Positions 29,696 through 41,600 of a DNA stretch of 64,000 nucleotides are shown here, piece by piece; positions within the stretch are counted from its first letter, which is position 1; each line of letters starts with the position of its first letter. The stretch spans positions 119,562,582-119,626,581 of the forward strand of contig BTPG01000002.1 in NCBI GenBank assembly GCA_036245525.1. The letters run 5' to 3'. The translations under genes were made by a program, and so were the position numbers. Under the pieces are notes generated by a model. The model saw nothing but the letters and a program-made list of their open reading frames with translations. It searched no databases and had not been told where the DNA came from. Origin of the DNA: Semisulcospira habei. Lineage: Eukaryota > Mollusca > Gastropoda > Semisulcospiridae.

Positions 29696-32600
29696 CTGAT
29701 GTACTTCAAAGCTTGTTTCAACCCGTTTCAGTAACCACTCAGAAAGAGGTGTTTCTCCAATTTTTGCCTAATAACTGTGTACCAGAAGATGGATCGACCA
29801 CGATAAAAACAAACTGACAAACTTATTTCTGTTCAAATTTCTGGACTTGCTTTTTTAGTTTGCCTCAGTGCTCATTGCGCATGCCATTCGTCATGCTTTA
29901 GCCATGGTACACTCAGCACAGCCATGGACTCTGAAAACTGTGTCGTAGCGGCGGTGCCACACACGGCCCAGGGGTAGCATTTCTGGTACTGTCGCTTGTC
30001 GATGGAGATGGCGATGTCGAAGTGAAACTTTCTTCTTGGCGATTATCAAGATCAGACGGTGCCGGATTGAAGAATCCAAAGCATACCAGCACTTCCTTTG
30101 CTTTTTCTCCGCCATGTACAACTTCGTTCTAGATCGAAAGCGAAACGCACAATGCCGTATCCCATAATAGTATGTACAGTGACGTCACAGCAAGTAACGC
30201 GTTCAACATGTAGCGCGCAATTTGTAATAACATGCCCGACTTGTTACACTCGCACGGACCCCGGCGTCGGGTCGATTCTGAACGCAGCCGCGACTGAGCG
30301 AGCCGCTAAACGAACCAATTCGTCACTAAAAATAGAACGACTGTCACCGCCCACTGTTATGTTACGCAAGTAGTTCGGCTACTGCCGCAAAGTGATGTTA
30401 GAGGCGACTCACGGTGCGGTCAGGTCACGCGCCGGCATACCTGATGTTCGGCTGGCGGTTAGCCGTTGGATTGGAAAACGCATGAGCGCACTCGCATTTG
30501 GCGAGTGGGTTTTTTTTTTTACTCGCCAAATTTTCTTTTTTACTCGCCATGGCGAGTAAATTACTCGCCATTTTCAGGGCTGGTCTCTCAGCGGAGCTCT
30601 TCATTCTCTCCAGGATGATCCTATTGAAGACCTTTCCTGGTACTGACAGCAAGGTGATTCCTCTGAAGTTGGAACATTTGCTGAGGTCGCCTTTCTTGGG
30701 AAGCCGGCATCACCTCCTCTTTCCAGATCTTTCCAAACAGTGGGTACAGCATCTCTACTGTGGTTTCTAGGTCTGCTTTCAGAGACTCCGCTGTGATGCC
30801 ATCTGGTCCTGCTGCTTTGCCGTTCTTCAAAAATGCCACTGTTTTTCTGATCTCTTCCCGGCTGGGTCTATCACAGCTGATGGGTAGGTCGGTCTCTGCT
30901 GGCTGGATGTCTGGGGGGTCAGGTGGGCTGGGTCTGTTCAGTAACTCTTCAAAATACTCGGCCCATCTGTCAAGTTGGTCTGCTCTGTCTGCAATAGGCT
31001 TGCCTTCTTTGTCTTTTACTGGTTTTTCTGTATGGCCATACTTGCCTGACAATCTTCTGGTAATGTCATAGAGCTGTTTCATCTTGCCGCTGCCTGCTGC
31101 CTTTTCTGCCTCTGCTGCCAGGCTGTCTGTGTAGGCCCTCTTGTCTGCCCTGATACTCCTCTTCACCTCACGGTTGGCTTCCGAGTATTCCTCCTGTGCC
31201 CTTGCTTTGGCTGCTCTCGTGCGACTGTTGTTGATGACTGCTTTATTCTGCTTCCTCACTTCTATCTTCTTCAAGGTCTGTAACGACAGCCAGTCCTTGT
31301 GATTGTGTTTCCTGAACCCTACAGTGTCTTTGCAGGTTGAGTTCAGCGCCTCTCTAACTGCTTTCCACTGCTGCTCTGTGGTGACCGCCTCCTCTTTATT
31401 TACTAGCTCCTGTAGCGCTTGAAACCGGTTGGACAGCACCAGTTTGAACTCTTCTCTCACTCCAGTCTCTCTCAGGAGGCCTACATTATAGCGCTGTCTT
31501 CTTGTTGTCTCTGTGCGGCTTTTCTTTAACTTGAGCTTTATTCTTAAGGTAAGCAGATGGTGGTCTGCTCCCCTCCTCACTCGAACATCTTGAAGGGATC
31601 TTCTAAATTTCTTGCTAATGCAGATATGGTCTATTTGGTTCTCTGTAGTATGGTCAGGTGAGACCCAACTTGCTTTGTGTATTCTTCTGTGTGGGAAGAT
31701 GCTGCCTCCAATGACAAGTCTGTTTAGAGCATAAAAGTCTACAAACCTCTCCCCGTTCTCACTCATCTCCCCTAGTCCCTGTCTCCCCATCACCTCTTCG
31801 TATCCGGTGTTGTCCTCCCCTATTTTGGCATTAAAATCGCCCATGACGATGGTGATGTCTCGCTCCGCACATTTGTCCACAGCACTCTGGAGTCGGTCGT
31901 AGAACTCTTGTTTCTCTTCCTCGTCACTGTCATTAGTGGACGCATAACACTGGATGACGTTCAGCTTGATCTTTTTCTTGGTTCTAAAGGCTGCTGTGAT
32001 AATTCTTGGCCCAAGAGGTTCCCAGCCCATCAGTGCTCTCTGTGCCACTGGTGACAGCATGAATGCTACTCCTTTTGTATGGGGGGCATTCTCCTCTTCA
32101 TGACCTGAATACAGAATCATCTCCCCACTTAACAGCCTTTTCTGGCCAGACTGCGTCCATCTGGCTTCACTGATACCTAGCAGGGAAAGGTTGTACTTTT
32201 GCATTTCCGCTGCTATCTGGGCGGCCTTGCCACTCTGGTACATGGTCTTGACATTCCATGTGCCCATGGTTGTGTCCCTGGATAGAGATAGGCGGCTCGG
32301 TCCTGTGGCTTCCGAAGACTTCCGGCTTTCACCACAGGACGTCATAAATCTTCTGGTAGAAGAACCTCCTCCAGGAAAGGAATTGCTGTTTGTCTTTTCG
32401 TCGGCGATTTTGTAGCTATTTCTTTATTTGCAGGGTGGGGAAGCTACCCCCACGCCCAACCCCCTTACTAGGAGGACCAGGGGTTAGACCATGTTGGTTC
32501 ATGGCACATTATTTCATTCGGTGCATCCCTCTCGCGAGGGACCCCCTATCCACCACCCAGGGGACACGCCTCAATGCCATATGTCGATGTGACATTAATC

Positions 32601-33840
32601 ATGTCAAAAAAAGAGAACTAGAAGAACATTTCACATTCAAACATATCAGACATAAATGCAGTACCACAGAACCTGCTTGAGCAACAACCTTTCTTACAGG
32701 AAAAAAATGGTCTTACAAAAAAGGTGTTTTCACAAGGCACGTCCTGATCTGCAAAAAGTGCAATCTGTCATTAACCTCTAAACTGCCTGAGCAATGTGAA
32801 TGTTAACCAGATGCAAGATACATAAATCCTCATAAGCCCCCACAGTCTCTTGTTGGACTTATGTTCTTTATGCCTATTTTGTGTTCTTCATGCGAATGTC
32901 AATCATTGCGCAATGATGCAAAATCTATGACCCATGGCAACAAAGGGGTTAAAGACCATTGTTTACGTGGCTACAGCGATCTCACATGAGGATGGCCGCT
33001 CAAAACAGGTTCTGCCCTACTTTGTAACTTTAGACAATCAGAACAGAAGTGTGACTGCCAAGTGTGTAAAATGCATTCTCCTTATTACTCCTAAGATTGT
33101 TTTTTCTTTTCTTGGTTCTTCCTTTGTATAGACAGCAATGGCTGTGTGCCGGTCAGTGATTTTGGACAGATATCAGCCACAGCGGGCCCCAGCATAGTTG
33201 TGCACTGATCCACTGCAGCCGATGTTGGCCCGAGGCGCCTTTGCTTAGTTTGCGTACAAATTAGTACTCACCAAGAACATTCATGGTACACCATCGGGGA
33301 TCCTGGTGATGCATGAGCGGAGCCAGACTAGCTGTGGGCTGGAAACGACTGACAACATCCTGGCGTCTCACCAGCAACACGGAGTTACTGGAGAGCTGTT
33401 CCATCATCATGTCTTCAGGGACAATCTCCAGCGGGTTTGTCAGGTATACACCTGTAATGAACAATGTGCGACATTTGGTTTTAGCATCTTTGATACAGCA
33501 AATGTGATTAACTCATTTAACCAGACGCATGTATTTCCCAAATTTTGGAGGCATCATGTAACGACTATGCACCTGTTGCTGGAGATGGATTGACCATGAT
33601 AATTCAAGGGTAGTGCCAGATTAGCTTGGCGCCAACAGGCGCCAAGCTAATCTGGCACTACCCTTGAATTATCATGGTTGACCCATCTCCTGCTGTAGTG
33701 CTTCAGGTCTGAATGGGTTAAAAAATGGATTTTTCTCTAAAATGGATTTTTTCGAAAAATACTTACTGATGGCATGATTAATAGAAAGGTACGCTTAGCT
33801 TACCAATTTCAGCCCAAATATTTGTTGTGTACACCTCACA

Positions 33841-33877
<37 letters not shown>

Positions 33878-36800
33878 CGACTCTAGGGGGCCGTTAACAG
33901 GACGCCTCAAGTAGCCCCTCTTGACTCCCTATCCGGTCACGTGCCTGGCTGTTTCCCGTCAGTCTTTTTGCCTTAGCTCAACAGCGGCAAGCGGGGCAGG
34001 AGGGAGGGACCTCTGAGTCATGCCATCGGTAAGTATTTTTCGAAAAAAATACATTTTAGAGAAAAATACATTTGTTTTTTGAAACTCTTACCAATGGCAT
34101 GACTAATAGGAAGAATAGCGAATAGGAGGAGGGTACTGCCCCCTATGTATTCCACCCGGGAACCTCTGACAGACCGCCCCCTCAAGTGAACTGAGCAACG
34201 AAGGCCCTCCCCCCCCCCCCCCCCCCCCCCCCCACCCCCCGCGTGCCACACCCGACAATTACAGTTAGGCGTTACCTATGGCACCTGTGGTGCCTGGAGG
34301 GTGTGCTGCGCTGCCGAGATGTCCCCCACCAAGGCCAGGTTGTCGCGCTGGCCGGATAGGTCTCGCAGGTAGAATTGGGCGAAGGTAGACTCAGTCCGCC
34401 AACCCACGACCACCACAATGTCTCTCACAGCGCAGTTGCGGTCAAAGGCGATACTCGCAGCCACTGCTCTGACCTCATGTGCGCATATGCGCATCGTCTT
34501 TGCCCATACCGGGGAGAGCTCCTTGTATGCCGACCGGATGATCCAGCGGAGCCAGGACAAGATCGTCTGCGCAGAGATGTCTTGTCTGCCCGGAGCCAGG
34601 GGCAGGTTTAGTCCGGTGCAGGTAAATTGTGAGCGCTCGGACGGGGACCTGCTGTCGGGACTCCTGAGACTGGTCAATCGCCCTGAGCGGGCGGACGGTC
34701 AACACCTGCGGTGCGGTTGCCGGGTCAGTGAGGGTCCGGCCATCCCAGGTGTCCGCAATCATCGCCAGGTAACCACTGATGGTGATGGGGGCCAGGTTCT
34801 GCTGGGCGAAGAGCCACAGAAAGAACTCGGCCAGCTGTGGGGTAGTCAAGTCCGTGGTGGAGAGCTGCGCACCAGGACTGGAGGACCCGCCACTTTCCCC
34901 TCATAGACGTTACGGGTAGAAGCCCTGCGCGCTGCTGTGATCGCCTCCACCGCTGCACCCAAGAAGCCTCTAGTGGCGAGGGCTTGCCAGACAACCTCCA
35001 AGCATGTAATAGCAACCGTTCCGGGCAAGGGTGGAAAAGCTGCTGCTGGGGCTGCTTGAGCATTGTCCGAGGAGTGGGGAACAACAGCATGGAGTTCGTG
35101 GCGAGGCTCAGAAGGTCGCTGATCCAGCTCTTGGTCCAGCTGAATGAGGCCACTAGGAGCAGAATCACGTTGCTGCCTCTGAGCTTCTGGAGCACCTTCA
35201 GTACGAGTACGGAGGGGGGGGAACGCGTAAGCCACCAGTCCGTCCCAAGGGATGGAGAGCGCGTCTACAGCCCAGGCGAGTGGATCTGGAATGGGGGAGA
35301 TGAAGAGCGGAAGCTGTCTGTTCCACCTCGTGGCAAAGAGGTCGATCATGGGTGTCGCCCAGCGCGTGCAGAGAAGGCGGAAGATGTCTGGACATAGGGA
35401 CCACTCTGTGCGGAGCAGCTGCCCGCGCCGCGATAGGGAGTCTGCGAGTATGTTCAGGTGGCCTGGGATGTGCCGCGCCCGAAGTGAGATGCCGCGATCT
35501 CTGCACCACAGGAGGACCTGGTACAGGAGGATGCAGAGAGAGGGAGAGTGTGTCCCGCCCTGATTCTGTATGTAGGTCACAACCGTCGAGTTGTCGGACA
35601 GCACCAGGATCTCTTGTAGAGCGAGGCAATCTTCCCAGGTGGAGAGCGCTAACCACAAGGCCTTAAGCTCCAGCCAGTTGCTGTGTCTGTCTGCGTGGTC
35701 CTGCGGCCAGCTGCCTGATGCTGTGAGGAACTCCCCAGCCAGAATGGCTTGTGTCCGTGCAGATGGAGAGCCGGGGTGCTGGGGAGGAGAGTGGAACCCC
35801 CGACGCCAACCAGATCCTGTCCGTCCATCGCAGAAGATGAGATCTGACCAAAGGGGAGACAGGGACCAGGGCCGTCAGATCGCCAGACGATGGGCACCAG
35901 TAGAGGAGTAGATGCAGTTGTATCGGGCAAGAGTTGAGTCTGCCGAGAGGCAGGAGGTCCGCCGCCTCGCTTAGGAGACCCAGCAGTTGGAACCTCTGCG
36001 CGAGAGACTTGGAGAGCCAGATCTACTACCTTTTGGATTTGTCGTTCTGGGAGCCGGACGCGGTTGATATCGGTCAAGAACTCCATGCCTAGGTGAATGA
36101 ACTGGTGTGAGGGAGTGAGATCGGACTTGCCTCCGTTGACCAGTAATCCAAGCTGGCGGAGCAGGGTCAGTAAGGTGTCCCGGTCCTCCTCTAAGGCTGT
36201 CGCCATCTGGTTCCGGAGGAGCAGATCATCCAGATAGTTGGAAGTTGGGCTCGAGGTTATCTGTCGGAACCTGGAGACGACGCCGTCGATGATCCTGGTA
36301 AACATCCAAGGGCTGAGGTTGAGTACGAAGGGCAGGGCCCGAAACTGATACACAACTTCGCTGAAGGCGAAGCGAAGGTAACGACGGAAAGTCGGGTGCA
36401 CGGGAACATGAAGATAGGCTTCGGCCAGGTCGAGGCTCATGGCGAAGTCCTGGGGCTGCACCGCAACCCTCAAAGCTCTGGCCGTCTCCATCCAGAAGCG
36501 AGGGGCCAAAATGTACTTGTTTAGCGCCGAGAGGTCGATGACCGGATGCCACTTGCTGCCGGGCTTGGGGATGAGGAAGAGACGGCTGTAGAAGGCCGGG
36601 GAGTCAAGACGTGAGACTACTTCCGTGGCCTCCTTCCACAGCAGAGAGGCTACCTCGTCGCGCAGAGTGTCTGCCTTGCCTTGTTCCCCCGACACCTGAG
36701 TCCACAGGGGGGAGTGACGCAACGGAGGGGGAGACTGGAAAGTGATCCTCAGGCCCTCCGAGATGGTCGAGAGAATCCCAAGGTCGTCCTGAAACAGTCG

Positions 36801-38596
36801 GCGCCACGCACCGCTGTGATGGGCTAGCCTCCCGCCGACTGGAGACCCTACAGGAATCGGCGGGGAAACAGGAGACAAGTCAGTGGGCCCGGCCACGCCC
36901 CGGACTCTGGGCGCCTCTGGACCAGATAGGGGTGGTTGCAGGGAAAGCGCTCAAGCGCGCTGGTGGGGAGGGGGGGGGGCGGAGCGCACCGCGGCCTCTG
37001 GGAAGACGGGAGGCGTTAACCGAGGAATAAAACACCGCTCTGTTCGCTGCCACGAGCATGGAGTGTACGTCACGGAGAGGAGCCGAGCAGAGAGGTCTCA
37101 GGTATCCTCGAGGCATCTCACCATGGCCTGCGTTGCCATCTCGAGGAAGCCAGCACACGCTAAGGAGTTTGACACCAGCTTCGCCATCTTCTCCAGGCTG
37201 CGAGGGATCCATAGCCGCCTGCCGCTGGGGGCCCACGTCTGCAGCAGCGCCGCCTTGTCTATCACCGGCAGGGGGCAAGAGAATGCTTGAGAATGCCCGA
37301 CATACTACTGCTGGTGGAAGCTGACGTCCATTCCCGCTGGACATCTGGCGTTGGAGAAGAAGCCCTGGTCGCCGAATCTGTCCGCTAGAAGCTGCGCAGA
37401 AAACGCCTCTGTCAGGTCCCTAAACGCCGGCAGCTGAGGGAGGGACTTGAAACGCTTGGACTGCCGTGGTGTGTCCACCATTGGTGCGGCCTTCCTCTTC
37501 AGGGGGGGGGGGGGGGGGAGGAAGGAGGCGATGTCGGAAGGCCTCGTTCAAGGAGCGAAGTCTGCGAAGTCAGAGCTGCACCCGCCGAAGACGACAAAAC
37601 GGACGGACAAGCGCTAGGTGACGCCGAGCGGAAGTCTGCCAGGCCTAGGGCAGACACAGAGTCCTCAGGGTGGAGGCTAAGGGCCTCGTCGTCGTTCCCC
37701 GTAGACCTTGGGAAAGAGTGGAGGTCCCTGCGCACAGCTGGAGGGGTAGGGGGAGAAGAGCGCCTGCTCCCGCGAAGAGACGAAGTTCGGCGGGGCTGGC
37801 TAGATCGGGAACGCGGGGATGAACACACCGAGACTGATGACTGGCCACTGTCTGCGAGGCCCCGACGCTGGGAGTGAGGGCGCCAATCCCGCGAGGAAGA
37901 TCGACGTGTCAATCGGCTCCGAGAGGTCGTTGCGGAGGGAAGCTGTCAAGCCGAAAGCGGGCACTGGGGCGGAGTTGAGGCGTTCCTACGCCTCGGTACT
38001 GCTGGTTACGCCTTTCGTTGCTCCTCGAGTGGAGAGGCTGGGTAACGGAGGACTGGATACAACGAGGAGGGATGTCTCGTCTGTGACTGTCCGACAGCCG
38101 TCCGTCTCCCCGGACGGAAGAAGCGCCGGGATCATGGAAGCGGGGCAGTTCTTCCCGCTGGGGGCTAGTGATCTTCCACCCTTCTGAGTACGGCCTGTGG
38201 ATCTTGGCATCCGTTCACGGCGCTTGTCCGGCCGATGGCAGGCTGGCTGATGGCTCTCTGAGCATGGGGAGTGAGTACCCGCTGCCTGGACCCGCCTGGG
38301 GAGCATTTCCCGTCATGGGCGGGCCAGCATTTCGGCCCCCGAAGGGTGGGGTAGGGTCTCTGTTGCCTGTACCTGGTGGGGTGGTGCATCCTTGCGACTG
38401 CTAACATGCTCCCCTGAGCATGAGTATAGAGGTCCTGCTGCCTGGTCGTGCCTAGGGACCAAGTCCCGTCGTGGGCGTGCTGGCATTTCGGCCACTGAAG
38501 GGTGGGGTAGGGCTCTTGCAGCCTGTATCTGACCGGCTGTTGTCCCGTCAGTCGCTCACTGCCCTAGCACGAGGCGGTAGGGTTTGAGGCACCGGG

Positions 38597-38633
<37 letters not shown>

Positions 38634-41600
38634 AGTAGAGTGCCGGACGTGATGGCAATTGAGGCAGGGTTGAGTGGCTCCCTGGCTCGGGCTGGCCGCT
38701 CTCGTGTAAAAGGCCCATAGGTGTGACCAGCGTTCTTCAACCCACGCCGCGCAGGTATTACATGTCCCCCCTGAGGAGCAGCCCACACAGGGCAGGCACA
38801 CATCAAGGGAGTCCGTCAGCCATTGAAACTGTCTGCACCTGGTGCAGGTCATCACTTGTCTACTGTAACAAGCAGAAACAGACAAAGACCCGTCATAAGG
38901 GCGCATGGCCGCCCAATAGGCCCCGCGCTCTTACGACCCGTAGCGCAACAGAATTCCCGGTCAACGCCGCCGCCCGGTCTTCTATATCAACAACCGCCGG
39001 CGGAGACATTCACCAAAGCTTTACCTTGTCATGGTTGCTGATACCCGGGTAGGTCTCCTCCCGATAAACCACCAACCTGCCACCCAAGGTAATCCTTCCG
39101 AGCTTTACACAGACACTTCACTCTACTCTCTCTCTTTTTTTTCCACATAAATCCAAGGAAGCACACCAACCCCGAAGGGTTAAGCACACTTTACGAAGCG
39201 GTAAATCCACATGAAGTTCCGAGTAATCCCACTGTACACAGCCGAAGCGAAGCAGGCTGAACACAACCAGTCTTGGTGAGCTAAGTGAAAAAGACTGGCG
39301 GGAAATGGCCCGGCACGTGACCGAATAGGGAGGCAAGGGGGGCTACTCGAGGCGTCCTGGTAACGGCCCCCTAGAGTCGCCCCCCTGGTTGTGAGGTGTA
39401 CACAACAAATTTTTGGGCTGAAATTGGTAAGCTAAGCGTACTTTCCTATCAGTATTAGTCATTAGTAAGAGTTTTGAGAAAACAAATAAGGCACCTTCAA
39501 ACAATTGTACAATTTGTCATGACACCATGTTTTAGTCAAGCATACTTTTACAAGGATACAAATGTTGGATATTTAATTTTTGTATCTTCTGATACTGCTA
39601 GTGATGTTAAAGCTGAGGCACTGATAACAAAATACATTCTCACTAGGTATGGTTTTGGAACCCACAACCTTTCTGGACACATCGGGTTCTCTACTATTTT
39701 ATGAGCTACCAAAGACCCTGCTTTGCACAAATCATCAATCATGAGATTACGTACGGGCACAAAGCATGCAAACTCACCCCTGGGACCAACTCCATACACC
39801 ATCTGGTGATGCCAGGCATCGGGGACCTGCTGTTGTTTCACACCAAGCTGCAGATTCAGGGTGGCAATTGGCACAGCACCTATAAAGCACAAGCAAAGTC
39901 ATTATTAGCTATGAGCATGAACAGACATGTAGACGCTGTAGCTCATGAGAATCTATCCATCTAGCTGGCAGATGTTAGCTCAGATTGAGGAAACCACCCA
40001 TGTTGAAGCCTGCTGTATACAGTAAAACCTGCTGTAAGCGGTCACCCTTGTTGACAAGCAAAAGTGGCAGTAAACAGCAGGTGACCGCTCATGGCAGGTA
40101 CAATAGAAATGGACCCAGAAGCACCCAGAAATGTAAATCTGCGCTAACCTGGCCACTACTAGTGTATACTAGTGTATATCCCCTACAGTGCAAGTTCACG
40201 GCCATAGTGTGTGTAAAATCATCCCAGTTAAGACAAAGATGTGGAAAGAATACATGGAATGCACATGTACATTGTCCTTGTAAAATGTTCAAAGTCGATC
40301 CAGCTTCATTTTGTCGCCACATTACACCCGATGAAAGCGGAAAAAAAAGATCAACTTGTAACTTTGTAACTGCACATGTAAGTTTCAAGCTTAACAATCA
40401 GTCTCCGTGGTGCATAACATCAGAAAGATATGGAAGTGGAAGCACCTTACAATATTTGCAACTGTGACGTACCGGTGTATCTTTACGGACTTCATCAGTC
40501 TTTTGTAGTTTCTGACATTGCGTTTTCTGCGCATGCATAGTCATAGCTAAAGCCATTGTGTCAGTCATTTGTGCACCTACGGGAACATGAGTTTGATACA
40601 CACACTCACAGACCCGGAGGTGCGTGAAAGTCTATGCCTCTTGCAGATGTACGTTTTGCAACGCGGGTGTACAATGTACACTGTGGTCATGGTTTTTTTT
40701 TTTCCCACCATTATTATAATGTGGCTAAAACCGTACGCACGCATGTGATCCCAACGAAAGAAAATTTGTCGGCTAGACTGACACAACAAAGTATTTGAAT
40801 TTGAATTTGAATTCCCCCAGTTAATGGTCAATCCCATTGATATACGCTGCCACTTGCACGTGGCGTCTCAACCCAGCATGAAGCAGACGGCATGTGCACG
40901 TCACTGCGTAACGACGCAGTGCTCGGCTTTGTCAAGGTGTGTAGCGGCGAGGTGTTGAGTGGGCAGTCATTGACCCATCGTGCGTGTTGACTTTACCGCG
41001 CTGGTCTGGCCGTGGGCGTAAATTCCAGGTATTTTTTTTGCATTTTTAGCTCCACTACCCTAACCGTTGGTCGCTTTCAGCACACAGCGGTTTCTCTCTG
41101 CAGGCTTTGGCCCACTTAGTTTCAACGGCTACGCGTGTGCAAGCTAACCTGCCATTTGCCCGCGCCCACAATGGAGCTGTGGCAAAAATTATTTGGAATA
41201 GCTAGGTTGCCGTTTCCAGCAGTGTGTGTGTGTGCTGAACTTGAGCCTCTTAGGGGAAAGGTTACAGCACATTTGCTGGTCTTACCAAGTGTTTAATTCG
41301 CTTCCAGTGTAAGTACAGGAAATGAAATTATGACCTTGATAAAGGCAGACCATTTGCCTTCAAGGTGAGAAAGATGTTTGTACTGTAGGACACACCCTGC
41401 GGAAACCCCCACAGGACATCACCCGGCAGGCTTTGCAGTGGAACCCCCAGGGAAAGAGACGGGTAGGTCGCCCCAAGACGACCTGGAGACGATCCTGTGA
41501 AGAGGAAATGAAGAGCTGCAACCTGTCGTGGGGTGAACTGAAAAAGGCTGCCCAGAATCGAGTGCGCTGGAGGACTGTTGCAGAGGCCCTTTGTTCCACG

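Larger units (their letters stand above)
28453..30579. mobile_element. hAT-like DNA transposon inside the RTE LINE
   Basis: Ends are cagccctgaaa and ttttcaggg(ctg), with an 8-base duplication ctggtctc at 28445-28452 and 30580-30587. Deleting the insert and one duplicate restores the LINE's RT motif in frame. Subterminal ttttactagcca and actcgccaa / ggcgagta repeats are typical of hAT elements. No transposase domain is seen. A 76-codon frame at 29891-30121 (-) is unrecognised. It is about 2.1 kb long, including a SINE and a (GT)n tract. Confidence 0.75.
27226..32583 (-). mobile_element. RTE-type LINE interrupted by a hAT-like element
   Basis: A perfect 12-base duplication tcgatgtgacat at 27214-27225 and 32584-32595 brackets the element. 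The 3' end (low coordinates) carries a (TAAG)n tail. Removing the 2.1-kb insertion leaves about 3.2 kb, the usual RTE length, with a single EN-RT ORF and no RNase H. It sits antisense to + but in the same orientation as the host gene, in the intron between exons y and z. Confidence 0.9.
33722..39486 (-). mobile_element. DIRS retrotransposon, copy 1 (5.8 kb)
   Basis: DIRS elements replicate by reverse transcription and integrate by a tyrosine recombinase, leaving no target duplication. Here 33722-34017 and about 39330-39486 are inverted terminal repeats (shared ttcagcccaaat, ttgtgtacacctcacaac, gactctagggggccgtta). The segment 34018-34110 joins the complement of both extreme ends (gtaagtatttttcgaaaaa next to caaaactcttaccaatgg-type sequence), the internal complementary region diagnostic of DIRS. 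Coding order on the minus strand is ORF1, RT, RNase H, recombinase. It lies between exons x and y of the minus-strand gene. Confidence 0.9.

Noticed and set aside
29891..30121. 76-codon frame in the hAT-like insertion as a gene
   Set aside because: No recognisable domain and too short for a transposase; it may be a chance frame.
30621..32345. Host endonuclease gene similar to a developmental protein
   Set aside because: It is the endonuclease-RT ORF of an RTE LINE with flanking target duplications.
34846..36896. Endogenous retrovirus or pararetrovirus pol
   Set aside because: No LTRs, protease or integrase; YLDD RT with a DIRS-type RNase H, tyrosine recombinase and internal complementary region.
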